Positions 1 to 7,987 of a DNA stretch of 64,000 nucleotides are shown piece after piece. The translations under genes were made by a program, and so were the position numbers. Numbering within the stretch: position 1 is the stretch's first letter; each line of letters begins with the position of its first letter. Origin of the DNA: an uncultured Bacteroidales bacterium (GTDB lineage Bacteria; Bacteroidota; Bacteroidia; Bacteroidales; Muribaculaceae); contig CACXLJ010000013.1 of NCBI GenBank assembly GCA_902768435.1, positions 34,091 to 98,090 of the forward strand. The letters run 5' to 3'. The notes under the pieces are model-generated. The model worked only from the letters and a program-made list of their open reading frames with translations. It was not told the origin of the DNA and did no database searches.

Positions 1-422
1 TTGAGCGAACCGTTGGAACTGGCACCCGAGAGGATGTATTCAATCTTCTTGGTTGCCGTCTTGATGACCACATGGTTGCCTGTAACGGTGGCTGACACCT
101 TCGAGGTGGCGCCAGTGACTTGTGCGTCGCCCGTCTCGCTGAAGTTGATGTAGATGGTGTGCTTGAATTCGGCGTTCTCCACATAGTCGCCATAAGTGGG
201 GTCGGTCTCGGCGGTAGGCACTACATCGGCAGCCTCTTCGAGTGCCGTAGAATCGATTTCAATGCTTTTCACCTCGATGGGCGGCACCACAATGGTGTCG
301 GTATCAACCACAACGGTATCGGTCTTGCCTATGATATTGCTGAAGTCGGTGTCGTCGTTCTCGCACGACACAGCGAACGACGCGATCAGCCATGCGGCTA
401 TATAATAAAGAATGTGTTTCAT
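1..422 (-). CDS. Surface lipoprotein, Cthe_2159/DUF4353-like carbohydrate-binding family (C-terminus cut by window edge)
   Basis: The frame opens at ATG 420-422 and stays open to base 1, so about 140 N-terminal residues are visible. It starts with a lipoprotein signal (hydrophobic stretch, lipobox AVSC with Cys20), then an Asp-rich linker, then a beta-rich segment typical of the start of Cthe_2159-like (DUF4353) carbohydrate-binding proteins. It is the fourth gene of a minus-strand run after the VTC polymerase, DUF4956 and barrel genes, 11 bases beyond the barrel stop. In Bacteroidetes this family recurs beside VTC/DUF4956 genes. The signal peptide is seen directly; the family name is inferred from the visible part and context. 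Confidence 0.6.
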   Translation of the reverse strand, partial: MKHILYYIAAWLIASFAVSCENDDTDFSNIIGKTDTVVVDTDTIVVPPIEVKSIEIDSTALEEAADVVPTAETDPTYGDYVENAEFKHTIYINFSETGDAQVTGATSKVSATVTGNHVVIKTATKKIEYILSGASSNGSL

Positions 423-433
423 TGCATAATGAA

Positions 434-1192
434 TTAGAATTTAAACTTGTAGCTGAGTCCTATCATGTGCTCGTCAGCCTCGTTGTCATCATCGTTCTTG
501 TTCACAAGCTGGTAACGATAGTAGATGCCGAACTCGTGCTTTTTCTTGAGCGTGTAGTCGACCCCGGCGTTGAAGCGCGTCTTCTCAAGGGCCATGTCGT
601 TGAACAGTTCGGCACTCACATAGGGGGTGAACTTGCACTTGGGAATGTTGTAGTCGATTTTCAGGCGTGAGCGCAACATGTGCTTGTGCTTGGTTTTGAC
701 ATCGGTATCCTCCCACCACTCGTTATCGAAGTCGTAGCGGCATGTGGTGGTCTCGGGCCGATAGGTGTACTGGTAGCGCTCGCGAATCGAGAACCCGAAG
801 CGGCCCAAATCAAAGCTGCCTGTGAGCGACGCGGTGAAGCGGTGGCGTGAACCCCAGTAGGATGGACGCCAATTGTTGAAATCGCCCGTGACATTGTAGG
901 TGATTTTCTCGCGGTTGTTATCGTAGAGCCACTGGTAGCCCACATCGGCCTTGAGCCAGGTGGTGATCTTGTGGCTTGCACTTGCCGAGAGGCTAAAGCG
1001 GTCAATCGTGCGCGTGTTGTTGCGGTTGCGCAGTTCGGCCTCGGCTTCGAGTTTGGTCTTCTTGCTGAACTTCTTTTCGATGCCCACAGCATAGGACATG
1101 CCGAAGTCATCTCCGGCCAACACATCCTGATTGCTGACTGCCGAGCAGACAAAAAGCAACAGAATTATTGAGTATCTTGCACATTTTCCCAT
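434..1192 (-). CDS. DUF2490-like outer-membrane beta-barrel protein
   Basis: 252 residues. An N-terminal signal peptide (about residues 1-26) is followed by alternating aromatic/polar strands and a terminal Phe (ending YKFKF), the usual C-terminal signature of an outer-membrane barrel. Length and pattern fit the DUF2490 family, whose members are predicted barrels of unknown substrate. The ATG at 1192 overlaps the end of the DUF4956 gene by 28 bases, which suggests translational coupling. In context it is probably the outer-membrane part of the polyphosphate/DUF4956 system. The role is inferred. Confidence 0.72.
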   Translation of the reverse strand: MGKCARYSIILLLFVCSAVSNQDVLAGDDFGMSYAVGIEKKFSKKTKLEAEAELRNRNNTRTIDRFSLSASASHKITTWLKADVGYQWLYDNNREKITYNVTGDFNNWRPSYWGSRHRFTASLTGSFDLGRFGFSIRERYQYTYRPETTTCRYDFDNEWWEDTDVKTKHKHMLRSRLKIDYNIPKCKFTPYVSAELFNDMALEKTRFNAGVDYTLKKKHEFGIYYRYQLVNKNDDDNEADEHMIGLSYKFKF

Positions 1193-1869
1193 TGGTCGCG
1201 TTTCAGTTTAATGGCGTGGTTGATGCGGTCATCGCTCCTTCCACAATATTTATAAGTAATCTTCACTATGGCCATGTCTCGCAAGAAATCGATGGCACCC
1301 ACTTCCACATGCTTGATTTGCAGGCCTGTGCGCTGCTCAAGGTCGGCAATGAGCTCGTCGCGCTTGTCGGGGGTGATGAGGGCAATGCGGTCGTACTGGA
1401 TGAGCTTGGTAGCCTCCTTCTTGTTGAGCAGCAAGAACTCGCAGAGCATGATGGCGAGCAGCACGGCAATGTTGGGCAGCAGCACAATGGGCTGGAACTC
1501 GATGCCGCCAGCCGCCAGCGCATTGACCACCGAGAGGCAGATGATGCTGAACAGGTAGGTCATTTCGCGCACGGGCATGGTGTCGGTGCGGTATCGCATG
1601 ATGCTGAAGATGCCAAACAGACCAATGCCGATGCCAATGCTGGTCTTCCCCTTCATGTTGTCGAGCATGTAGGTCATGAAGAACATGAGGAAGAAGATGG
1701 CGATGCTAATGAGCAGGAAGGTGAAATAGAAATCGCGGCGATGACTCTTGCGGTAATATAGGAAATGAATGATAATCCAGCTGAACAGTATGTTCACGGC
1801 AAAGGTCTCGGCCATGATAATCATGTTGTCGGTAAAGACACTCGGGGCTATTGCATTGATTTCGTCCAT
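1165..1869 (-). CDS. DUF4956 inner-membrane protein
   Basis: 234 residues with about four to five hydrophobic segments in the first 135 (around 20-40, 47-69, 78-92 and 103-135), then a charged cytosolic tail. The Gly-rich segment ending in FSIMRYR, followed by a Met/Pro-containing polar stretch, is characteristic of DUF4956. Members are regularly encoded next to VTC-domain polyphosphate polymerases, as here (31 bases after the VTC stop). A function has not been assigned to the family to my knowledge; a transporter or partner subunit for the polymerase is inference. Confidence 0.8.
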   Translation of the reverse strand: MDEINAIAPSVFTDNMIIMAETFAVNILFSWIIIHFLYYRKSHRRDFYFTFLLISIAIFFLMFFMTYMLDNMKGKTSIGIGIGLFGIFSIMRYRTDTMPVREMTYLFSIICLSVVNALAAGGIEFQPIVLLPNIAVLLAIMLCEFLLLNKKEATKLIQYDRIALITPDKRDELIADLEQRTGLQIKHVEVGAIDFLRDMAIVKITYKYCGRSDDRINHAIKLKRDQWENVQDTQ

Positions 1870-1900
1870 AGTTTCTATTATTTTGTGTGTGTTTAAATAT

Positions 1901-2677
1901 TTATGATGTGTGTTGCATCCGGTCGATGAGTCTGAGTCGCTCTTTGAACCGGTTGGTCTTAAGGTCAGGGTTGGTAAGTGCCGAGCCCATGCAGTATTTG
2001 CTGAATCCCATGGGCATGATGCGCAACTGCAGCAGCAGGTCGATCACGGGCGAGGGCAGCAGACCGTCGCGCTTGAGTTCCACGATGGCAAGGTTGCTGA
2101 GGCTGGTTTCTCGGCCGGTAATCAGGTTATGGAACTTCAGGTCGATGTCGATGGTGAGGCGCTCGGTCTTGGCACGGTTCACCAGCGTGATGCGGTTGAA
2201 ACTGTTTTGAAGCGCCGGGAGCATCGACTGGGGTGCATATTGCAGATGCTTGTGCAGGAACTCGTCGAACGGGCCTTGAGGCGTGAATGCCACTTTTCCT
2301 GCGCATGCCTCGTCGAGCATGGCCACATCAACGGCAACGCGTTTCTTGCGTGTGCGCTTGTGGTTGTCCTTGGTCTTCACCTCAAGAAAACTCAGTTGCG
2401 ATGCCACATAGGAGCGTATGCGCAACTTTTGACGGCCAGCATGCCCGTTGTGGTGGGTCACATACATGTTGAAGTCAGGAGTGTCGAAATAGGCCGTGGC
2501 GTAGGGGATGACCCGCAATCCGCCTGTTTCCTGCACCATATAGTCGGTTTTGCAAAGTTCGAGCAACTGCAAGAGCCTTTGGCGCGTGGTCACAAACTTG
2601 GTGTCGATGCGGTTCATCAACTTGATTCCACTCATCTGGTCGAGCGTAATGGGCTGATATGTGCTTACAATATCCAC
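1901..2677 (-). CDS. VTC-domain polyphosphate polymerase-like protein
   Basis: 258 residues matching the VTC (Vtc4-like) catalytic tunnel fold of the CYTH/TTM group. Visible motifs are RIDTKF (R23, D25, K27), TAYFDTPDF, KLRIRSY (R-x-R), FLEVKTK (E-x-K) with basic residues after it, TIDIDLKFHN and VELKRDG. These line up with the basic phosphate-binding and acidic metal-binding residues of polyphosphate polymerases. It is first in the operon, 45 bases downstream of the predicted start of transcription. Substrate is inferred from family; some VTC/TTM proteins have other activities. Confidence 0.82.
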   Translation of the reverse strand: MDIVSTYQPITLDQMSGIKLMNRIDTKFVTTRQRLLQLLELCKTDYMVQETGGLRVIPYATAYFDTPDFNMYVTHHNGHAGRQKLRIRSYVASQLSFLEVKTKDNHKRTRKKRVAVDVAMLDEACAGKVAFTPQGPFDEFLHKHLQYAPQSMLPALQNSFNRITLVNRAKTERLTIDIDLKFHNLITGRETSLSNLAIVELKRDGLLPSPVIDLLLQLRIMPMGFSKYCMGSALTNPDLKTNRFKERLRLIDRMQHTS

Positions 2678-2728
2678 TACGAACAGGAAATGTGTGTTAA
2701 TTGTTTACCTAATTAGATATTAGAAATG

Positions 2729-2760
2729 CAAAAATATTGTTTATTGCATGGTAAAGCAAA
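2729..2760 (-). promoter_or_regulatory. Promoter of the VTC/DUF4956 operon
   Basis: On the minus strand: TTTG (2757-2760), 20 bases, TATTTTTG (2729-2736). This matches the Bacteroidetes -33/-7 consensus exactly and lies about 50 bases before the VTC start codon. Confidence 0.65.
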
Positions 2761-2891
2761 AAAAATCAACCGACAATCATAAATTCTCAGCAAAATGCTA
2801 AAAGTTGAGGGCTTTTTGTGTCAAAATGAAACGAATTGGGCAATGCAGCAATAAAAAACGACAGGAATTTAAAAATATAGCACATCATGAA

Positions 2892-4223
2892 TTATAGAAC
2901 TTCGGGGAGCTGGAACAGGCGGGTGCCATTAGAGCCCTTGATGAGGATGTAGCAACCCTCGGGGCGGTGCTCGGCGATGGCGGCCTTCACCTGCTCCACA
3001 TCGTGGAACTTGCGGTAGGGGCAGGGGATGTCGGCAAATTCGTCGCCCACGAGCCACACCTCGTCGAACGGGCAACGCTCGAGCATGGCCACGATGCGTT
3101 CATGCTCTTCGCGACTGCTCTCGCCCAGTTCGCGCATCTCGCCCAGAATGGCCATTTTGGGGTTCACCTGCATCAGGCTGAAGTTGGTGAGTGCCGCTGC
3201 CATCGAGGTGGGGTTGGCATTATAGGCATCAACGATGAGGTGATTGTGCTCGGTTTCGGTGAGTTGCGAACGGTTGTTCGACGGCACATAATTCTCAAGA
3301 GCCTCGCTGATGCTTTCGGGAGTAACCCCAAAGTTCAAGCCCACAGTTATGGCGGCAAGCACATTGTCGAGGTTGTAGCTGCCAATGAGGTGCGTGGTCA
3401 CTGAGTGCCACTGGTCGGGTTGGGCGTTGTCGCGCCAGCGCAGACGCAAGAAGGGGTCGCACGCCACAATCTCGCCGCACACACGCGCCTGAGCGTTGTC
3501 GGCATGCTGCGTGTAGGCCGCTACGGGAGCCGACTTGGGAACGATGCTGGTGAGTAGCGGGTTGTCGGTATTCACAAAGATGAGACTGCCGGCATGTGCG
3601 CCCAAGAAGTCGTAGAGTTCGCCCTTGGTGCGAATCACACCCTCGAGCGAGCCAAAACCCTGCAGGTGCGCCTTGCCCACATTGGTGATGAGGCCACAGG
3701 TGGGTTCGGCCGTTTCCACAAGTGTCTTGATGTCGCCAGGGTGGCTGGCACCCATCTCTACCACGGCTATCTCGTGCTCGGCATTGAGGCGGAGCAGCGT
3801 CTTGGGCACGCCCACATCGTTGTTGAAATTGCCCTCGGTAGCCATCACATTATACTTTTGCGCAAGCACGGTGCGAATGAGTTCCTTGGTGGTGGTCTTG
3901 CCATTGGTGCCGGTGATGCCTACCATGGGCATGCTGAACTGGCGGCGATGTTCGCGCGCCAGGTCCTTAAAAGCCTGCAGCGAGTCGGGCACCAGCATCA
4001 TGCGCTTGCCCTCGAGGGGCGCAGCGGTGAAGGAGGCATAGACCTGCTCGTCGTCGACCACAGCCATGGCGCAGCCTTTTTCGAGTGCCTGCATGGCAAA
4101 CTGGTTGCCGTCGAACGATTCGCCCTTGAGGGCTATGAAGATGCTGCCCTCGGGGCAGTCGCGACTGTCGGTGGTCACTGTGGGATGCTCGCAGTAGAAT
4201 GCATATAAATCTTTGATATCCAT
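2892..4223 (-). CDS. murF: UDP-N-acetylmuramoyl-tripeptide--D-alanyl-D-alanine ligase
   Basis: 443 residues from ATG 4221-4223 (chosen over an upstream start 42 bases earlier because homologues begin near MDIKDLYAFY). It adds D-Ala-D-Ala to the UDP-MurNAc-tripeptide in the cytoplasm. Mur-ligase signatures are present: N-terminal TDSR motif, P-loop GITGTNGKTTTKELI, central VVEMGASHPGDI and ITNVGKAH, and a C-terminal domain with VDAYNANPTSM. It is divergent from ddl, whose product makes the D-Ala-D-Ala substrate, so two consecutive steps of peptidoglycan synthesis sit back to back. Confidence 0.95.
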   Translation of the reverse strand: MDIKDLYAFYCEHPTVTTDSRDCPEGSIFIALKGESFDGNQFAMQALEKGCAMAVVDDEQVYASFTAAPLEGKRMMLVPDSLQAFKDLAREHRRQFSMPMVGITGTNGKTTTKELIRTVLAQKYNVMATEGNFNNDVGVPKTLLRLNAEHEIAVVEMGASHPGDIKTLVETAEPTCGLITNVGKAHLQGFGSLEGVIRTKGELYDFLGAHAGSLIFVNTDNPLLTSIVPKSAPVAAYTQHADNAQARVCGEIVACDPFLRLRWRDNAQPDQWHSVTTHLIGSYNLDNVLAAITVGLNFGVTPESISEALENYVPSNNRSQLTETEHNHLIVDAYNANPTSMAAALTNFSLMQVNPKMAILGEMRELGESSREEHERIVAMLERCPFDEVWLVGDEFADIPCPYRKFHDVEQVKAAIAEHRPEGCYILIKGSNGTRLFQLPEVL

Positions 4224-4365
4224 AATGCGCTGTTTTAGTGTGATTCGTGTCACAAAGTTACACAATATAGTTGGATTACCGCACCCTTGACGCTAAAAAA
4301 TCGCCACGTCACCGCCAACACCCGCCCCCGCCACAATAGCCCTACAAGGAAAAAAATTCACAAAA

Positions 4366-4397
4366 TTTGGTAATTATTGTGGTTCATAGTACCTTTG
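4366..4397 (+). promoter_or_regulatory. Promoter of ddl
   Basis: TTTG (4366-4369), 20 bases, TACCTTTG (4390-4397), a canonical Bacteroidetes promoter about 55 bases before the ddl start. Confidence 0.75.
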
Positions 4398-4451
4398 CAA
4401 TACGGTTACCCCGTGGGGCGAGACCGCAACAATTAAAACATTTCCATTGCA

Positions 4452-5456
4452 ATGAAAACTACCAAAAGAAACATAGCCATCGTGTGCGGTGGCGACTCGT
4501 CGGAGCACGAAGTATCGCTGCGCTCGGCTCAGGGACTTTACAGCTGGTTTGACCGCGACCGCTACAATGTGTATATCGTCGTTATCAGGAAAAACGACTG
4601 GCATGTGAACCTGCACGACGGCAGCATAGCGCCCATCGACAAGAACGACTTCTCGTTCAAGCCCAAGAAAGGCGAAAAGACCACATTTGACTATGCCTAC
4701 ATCACCATTCATGGCACACCGGGCGAGAACGGCATCTTGCAAGGCTACTTCGACCTCATTGGCATGCCTTACTCCACAAGCAGCGTGCTTGTCGAGGCAC
4801 TGACATTCAACAAATACATGCTCAACAACTATATGCGCCCCTTTGGCGTGACCGTTGCCGACAGCATCTTGCTAATAAAAGATGTGGAGCGCAACATCAC
4901 TGAAGATGACATTGAGCGCGACCTGGGCATGCCCTGCTTTGTGAAGCCCACCGACGACGGTTCGAGCTTTGGCGTCACCAAGGTGAAAGACAAGAGCAAG
5001 CTCGCCCCCGCCATCAAGAATGCCTTCAAGCAGTATAACCAAGTGATGGTGGAGCGCTTCCTCGACGGCACCGAGGTGACCGTGGGTTGCTACAAGACCA
5101 AGACCAAGAGCGTGGTGTTCCCCGTGACCGAAGTGGTGACTGACAACGAGTTCTTTGACTACGACGCCAAGTACAACGGACAGGTGCAGGAAATCACACC
5201 CGCCCGCATCAGTCCCGAACTCACCGCCGCCCTGCAGGCCGAGACCAGCCGCATCTACGACATTCTGCACTGCAACGGCATCATACGCATTGACTACATC
5301 ATCACCAAGAACCCCGACGGCAGTGACTGCATCAACATGCTCGAAGTGAACACCACCCCCGGCATGACGGCCACCAGCTTCATCCCGCAGCAGGTGCGTG
5401 CCGCCGGCCTCGAGATGCGCGATGTCCTCACCGACATCGTCGAGAACCAGTTCTAA
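4452..5456 (+). CDS. ddl: D-alanine--D-alanine ligase
   Basis: 334 residues, an ATP-grasp enzyme that joins two D-alanines using ATP in the cytoplasm. The N-terminal motif GGDSSEHEVS, the central ATP-binding DDGSSFGV, and the C-terminal metal/product motif EVNTTPGMT are all present. Length is normal for the family. A strong promoter lies just upstream and a bidirectional hairpin terminator follows at 5507-5547. Confidence 0.95.
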   Translation: MKTTKRNIAIVCGGDSSEHEVSLRSAQGLYSWFDRDRYNVYIVVIRKNDWHVNLHDGSIAPIDKNDFSFKPKKGEKTTFDYAYITIHGTPGENGILQGYFDLIGMPYSTSSVLVEALTFNKYMLNNYMRPFGVTVADSILLIKDVERNITEDDIERDLGMPCFVKPTDDGSSFGVTKVKDKSKLAPAIKNAFKQYNQVMVERFLDGTEVTVGCYKTKTKSVVFPVTEVVTDNEFFDYDAKYNGQVQEITPARISPELTAALQAETSRIYDILHCNGIIRIDYIITKNPDGSDCINMLEVNTTPGMTATSFIPQQVRAAGLEMRDVLTDIVENQF

Positions 5457-5506
5457 TCCCCCACAATCATGGCGAGGCATTAGAATCTCGCCATTTATAT
5501 TAGCAT

Positions 5507-5547
5507 AAAAAAGGCAACGGATTGAGATTCAATCTGTTGCCTTTTTT
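5507..5547. terminator. Bidirectional intrinsic terminator between ddl and tRNA-Pro
   Basis: Stem GGCAACGGATTG (5513-5524) pairs with CAATCTGTTGCC (5530-5541) around a 5-base loop. It is flanked by an A-run on the left and a T-run on the right, so it can stop transcription from both the ddl and the tRNA-Pro side. Confidence 0.85.
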
Positions 5548-5551
5548 GTTG

Positions 5552-5625
5552 TCGGGGTGAGAGGATTCGAACTTCCGACCTCCACGTCCCGAACGTGGCG
5601 CGCTAACCAACTGCGCTACACCCCG
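5552..5625 (-). tRNA. tRNA-Pro (anticodon CGG)
   Basis: 74 bases on the minus strand fold into a cloverleaf: acceptor CGGGGTG/CACCCCG with discriminator A, D-arm GCGC...GCGC, anticodon stem CCACG/CGTGG with loop TTCGGGA (anticodon CGG). The T-arm is GGAAG/CCTCT around TTCGAAT, with one A-C mismatch. A TATCTTTG box at 5649-5656 with TTG 19 bases upstream (5676-5678, minus strand) gives a promoter. No CCA is encoded. Confidence 0.92.
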
Positions 5626-5789
5626 AGCATTTTTCGCTTTTGCGACTGCAAAGATACAAAATAATTGACAAACACCAACACACAACCCCATTTTTTCAGT
5701 TTTTGTCACAATTATCAAGCCTGTCAAGGCAAAACATCTCATCGCAATTTGTGAAATTTCTGCCTGGAGGGCGCTCCTGTTTGCTTTGA

Positions 5790-5821
5790 TTTGCCCTTTT
5801 GGTGAATAATGTGTAACTTTG
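5790..5821 (+). promoter_or_regulatory. Promoter of tyrS with a long leader
   Basis: TTTG (5790-5793), 20 bases, TAACTTTG (5814-5821). The predicted transcript would carry about 140 bases before tyrS. The leader holds two copies of CTGCAAACTATxGC (near 5830 and 5910) but no T-box-like element that I can recognise. Apart from this and the tRNA-Pro promoter, 5626-5967 holds nothing recognisable. Confidence 0.65.
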
Positions 5822-5967
5822 TGCCCGTCAAACTGCAAACTATGGCAACTGGTGCTGCTCAAATGGACGGTACTATGGCAAAATCAAAATTGCTGTCCAT
5901 TGCAAAGTTGACCTGCAAACTATAGCGTAAAAACATAGCAAACTATAACAAAAAACATACGATCAAG

Positions 5968-7269
5968 ATGGCAAACTTTAATTTTGTAGAAGAACTTACA
6001 TGGCGTGGCATGATCAACAACATCATGCCCGGTACTGAAGAACAACTCAACAAGGAAATGACCTCGGCCTATGTGGGCATCGACCCCACCGCCGACTCGC
6101 TCCACATCGGGCACCTGGTGGGCATCATGATGCTCAAGCACCTGCAGCGCGCAGGTCACCGTCCCATCGCTCTGGTGGGCGGCGCCACCGGCATGATTGG
6201 CGACCCCTCGATGAAGTCGCAGGAACGCAAACTCATCGACGAGGCAACCTTGCGCCACAATCAGGAGTGCATACGCCAGCAGCTCGCCAAGTTCCTCGAC
6301 TTCGACAGCGATGCGCCCAACCACGCTATACTCGTGAACAACTACGACTGGATGAAGGACTTCTCGTTCCTGAACTTCATACGCGACATTGGCAAGCACA
6401 TCACAGTGAACTACATGATGGCCAAGGACTCGGTCAAAAAGCGCCTCGCCGCCAATGCCGACCATGGCATGTCGTTCACCGAGTTCTCTTACCAGCTGCT
6501 TCAAGGCTATGACTACCTCTACCTCTACCAGAAGGAGAATTGCCGCTTGCAGATGGGTGGCAGCGACCAATGGGGCAACATCACCACCGGCACAGAGCTG
6601 ATTCGCCGCATCGAGGGTGGCGAGGCATTTGCTATCACCTGTCCGCTCATCACCAAGGCCGACGGCACCAAGTTCGGCAAGACCGAGGGTGGCAATGTGT
6701 GGCTCGACCCCAAGCGCACCTCGCCCTACAAGTTCTATCAGTTCTGGCTCAACGTGAGCGACGAGGACGCCGCACGCTACATCAAGATATTCACCGATCT
6801 GCCCAAGGACGAGATTGCCGACCTCGTGGCACAGCAGGAGCAAGACCCCGGCCTTCGTCCGCTGCAAAAGCGCCTTGCCAAGGAAATCACCTGCATGGTG
6901 CACAGTGTGCAAGACTACGAGATGGCCGTCGAGGCATCGCAGATTCTCTTTAGCAACAAGGCGCAGGACATTCTGCACAAGATCGATGAGGAAACGCTTC
7001 TCTCGGTATTCGAAGGCGTGCCCACCTTCGAGGTGCCTCGCGATGTGATTACCGCTGGCGTGCCCCTCATCAACCTGCTCACCGACCATGCAGCCGTGTT
7101 CCCCAGCAAGGGCGAGATGCGCAAGATGACTCAGGGTGGCGGCGTGAGCGTGAACAAGGAGAAAGTGGCCGACCAGAACATGACCATCGACGCCTCGTTC
7201 CTGCTCAACGACAAGTACATCTTGGCACAGCGCGGCAAGAAGAACTATTTCCTGCTCATCGCCAAGTAA
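5968..7269 (+). CDS. tyrS: Tyrosyl-tRNA synthetase
   Basis: 433 residues, class I aminoacyl-tRNA synthetase charging tRNA-Tyr. The HIGH-type motif SLHIGHLVG, the tyrosine-binding region [10 protein letters not shown] with GGSDQWGN, and a KMSKS-type loop KFGKTEGGN are all visible. A C-terminal S4 RNA-binding region lies at about residues 365-433. Length is usual for the bacterial enzyme. It is a single-gene unit followed by a tRNA pair with its own promoter. Confidence 0.95.
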   Translation: MANFNFVEELTWRGMINNIMPGTEEQLNKEMTSAYVGIDPTADSLHIGHLVGIMMLKHLQRAGHRPIALVGGATGMIGDPSMKSQERKLIDEATLRHNQECIRQQLAKFLDFDSDAPNHAILVNNYDWMKDFSFLNFIRDIGKHITVNYMMAKDSVKKRLAANADHGMSFTEFSYQLLQGYDYLYLYQKENCRLQMGGSDQWGNITTGTELIRRIEGGEAFAITCPLITKADGTKFGKTEGGNVWLDPKRTSPYKFYQFWLNVSDEDAARYIKIFTDLPKDEIADLVAQQEQDPGLRPLQKRLAKEITCMVHSVQDYEMAVEASQILFSNKAQDILHKIDEETLLSVFEGVPTFEVPRDVITAGVPLINLLTDHAAVFPSKGEMRKMTQGGGVSVNKEKVADQNMTIDASFLLNDKYILAQRGKKNYFLLIAK

Positions 7270-7326
7270 AAAACGGCATTTTTGAGGTGTGCGCAAATGC
7301 CTTAACTGCCGATTTTCTCAAAAAGA

Positions 7327-7358
7327 TTTGCACATTTAAGAAATCGGTATTAACTTTG
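7327..7358 (+). promoter_or_regulatory. Promoter of the tRNA-Gln/tRNA-Leu pair
   Basis: TTTG (7327-7330), 20 bases, TAACTTTG (7351-7358), a perfect consensus match 39 bases upstream of tRNA-Gln. Confidence 0.75.
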
Positions 7359-7396
7359 CACCGCAATTGCGACGAGGAGTCCAATTAGCATAGGAT

Positions 7397-7467
7397 TGGC
7401 CTATAGTGTAACGGTAACACAACGGTTTTTGGTGCCGCATTTCCTGGTTCGAATCCGGGTAGGCCAA
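7397..7467 (+). tRNA. tRNA-Gln (anticodon TTG)
   Basis: Acceptor TGGCCTA/TAGGCCA with discriminator A, D-stem GTGT/ACAC, anticodon loop TTTTGGT (anticodon TTG), T-arm CCTGG/CCGGG around TTCGAAT. The outermost anticodon-stem pair is an A-C mismatch. ACC-A follows the acceptor, so the CCA end is encoded at 7468-7470. Confidence 0.92.
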
Positions 7468-7477
7468 CCAATCACAT

Positions 7478-7507
7478 AAAAAGGGGCTGACATGAGCAGC
7501 CCTTTTT
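7478..7507. terminator. Hairpin between tRNA-Gln and tRNA-Leu
   Basis: AAAAAGGGGCTG (7478-7489) pairs with CAGCCCTTTTT (7497-7507) around a 7-base loop. It resembles an intrinsic terminator or processing site. tRNA-Leu begins three bases later and lacks its own visible promoter, so read-through is likely. Confidence 0.6.
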
Positions 7508-7509
7508 AG

Positions 7510-7591
7510 GCCCAGATGGCGGAATCGGTAGACGCGCTGGTCTCAAACACCAGTGGGGCAACCCGTGCCGGTTCGACCCCGGCTCTGGGTA
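7510..7591 (+). tRNA. tRNA-Leu (anticodon CAA)
   Basis: 82-base cloverleaf with a long variable arm (class II): acceptor GCCCAGA/TCTGGGT with discriminator A, anticodon stem CTGGT/ACCAG with loop CTCAAAC (anticodon CAA), variable arm GTGGGGCAACCCGT, T-loop TTCGACC. It forms the left boundary of the accessory island, but no duplicated 3' end (att site) was found at the right edge. Confidence 0.92.
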
Positions 7592-7600
7592 CGAAATTAG

Positions 7601-7637
7601 GCTGATAATCATTTGATTGTCAGCTTGTTTTCTTTTT
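7601..7637 (+). terminator. Terminator of the tRNA unit
   Basis: GCTGATAATC (7601-7610) pairs with GATTGTCAGC (7615-7624) around a 4-base loop, followed by a T-rich tail (7625-7637). Confidence 0.8.
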
Positions 7638-7755
7638 GCGACAAGCGATCAACAGGAAAATGGCGATTATTCCCCACGAGTTCTGGCGTTCGCCAGGAAG
7701 GGCTGGATACATAATAATAAATCAAATGGCTCGTATTCTTTATAAATATCTAGTC

Positions 7756-7822
7756 ATAAATGACGCAAAAGTGAGCAATAATGGGCAATTTCAAAGATTT
7801 TATCCTAAATAATGACCAATAG
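7756..7822 (-). repeat. Left copy of an intergenic repeat found inverted at the island's right edge
   Basis: This 67-base stretch aligns without gaps to the reverse complement of 23528-23594 at 54 of 67 positions. A 34-base core differs at only one position (it contains CAAAGATTTTATCC and AATGACCAATAG). It lies in the 396-base non-coding gap between tRNA-Leu and the Fic gene. That gap otherwise holds only a terminator and the Fic promoter/operator. Confidence 0.8.
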
Positions 7823-7916
7823 GCCCAGAATCGCCAATTCACCAATGCTTCACAACTGAATGCCCCTTTCGATTGTCATCTGTTTTTGGTAGAATTAGCA
7901 TAAATACTTAAAATAA

Positions 7917-7934
7917 GGTTGTAATATTACAACC
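7917..7934. promoter_or_regulatory. Perfect 18-base palindrome, candidate operator of the Fic gene
   Basis: GGTTGTAATATTACAACC is identical to its own reverse complement. It ends 17 bases before a TATCTTTG -7 box (7952-7959) and so covers the -33 position, where no TTTG is seen. A dimeric regulator bound here would block or replace -33 recognition. Confidence 0.6.
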
Positions 7935-7987
7935 ATTTCAAAAATATTTTGTATCTTTGTGCCATCAATTGATTCAATTATACTCGT

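Noticed and set aside
5500..5862. 120-codon minus-strand frame across tRNA-Pro
   Set aside because: It reads through the tRNA and the terminator hairpin; composition is not protein-like.
5814..5967. T-box or other riboswitch in the tyrS leader
   Set aside because: No specifier loop, T-box sequence or terminator/antiterminator pair was found; only a short repeated CTGCAAACTAT.
7510..7591. tRNA-Leu as an integration site for the island
   Set aside because: No integrase gene and no duplicated tRNA 3' end were found near 23.6 kb, so attachment-site use is not supported.
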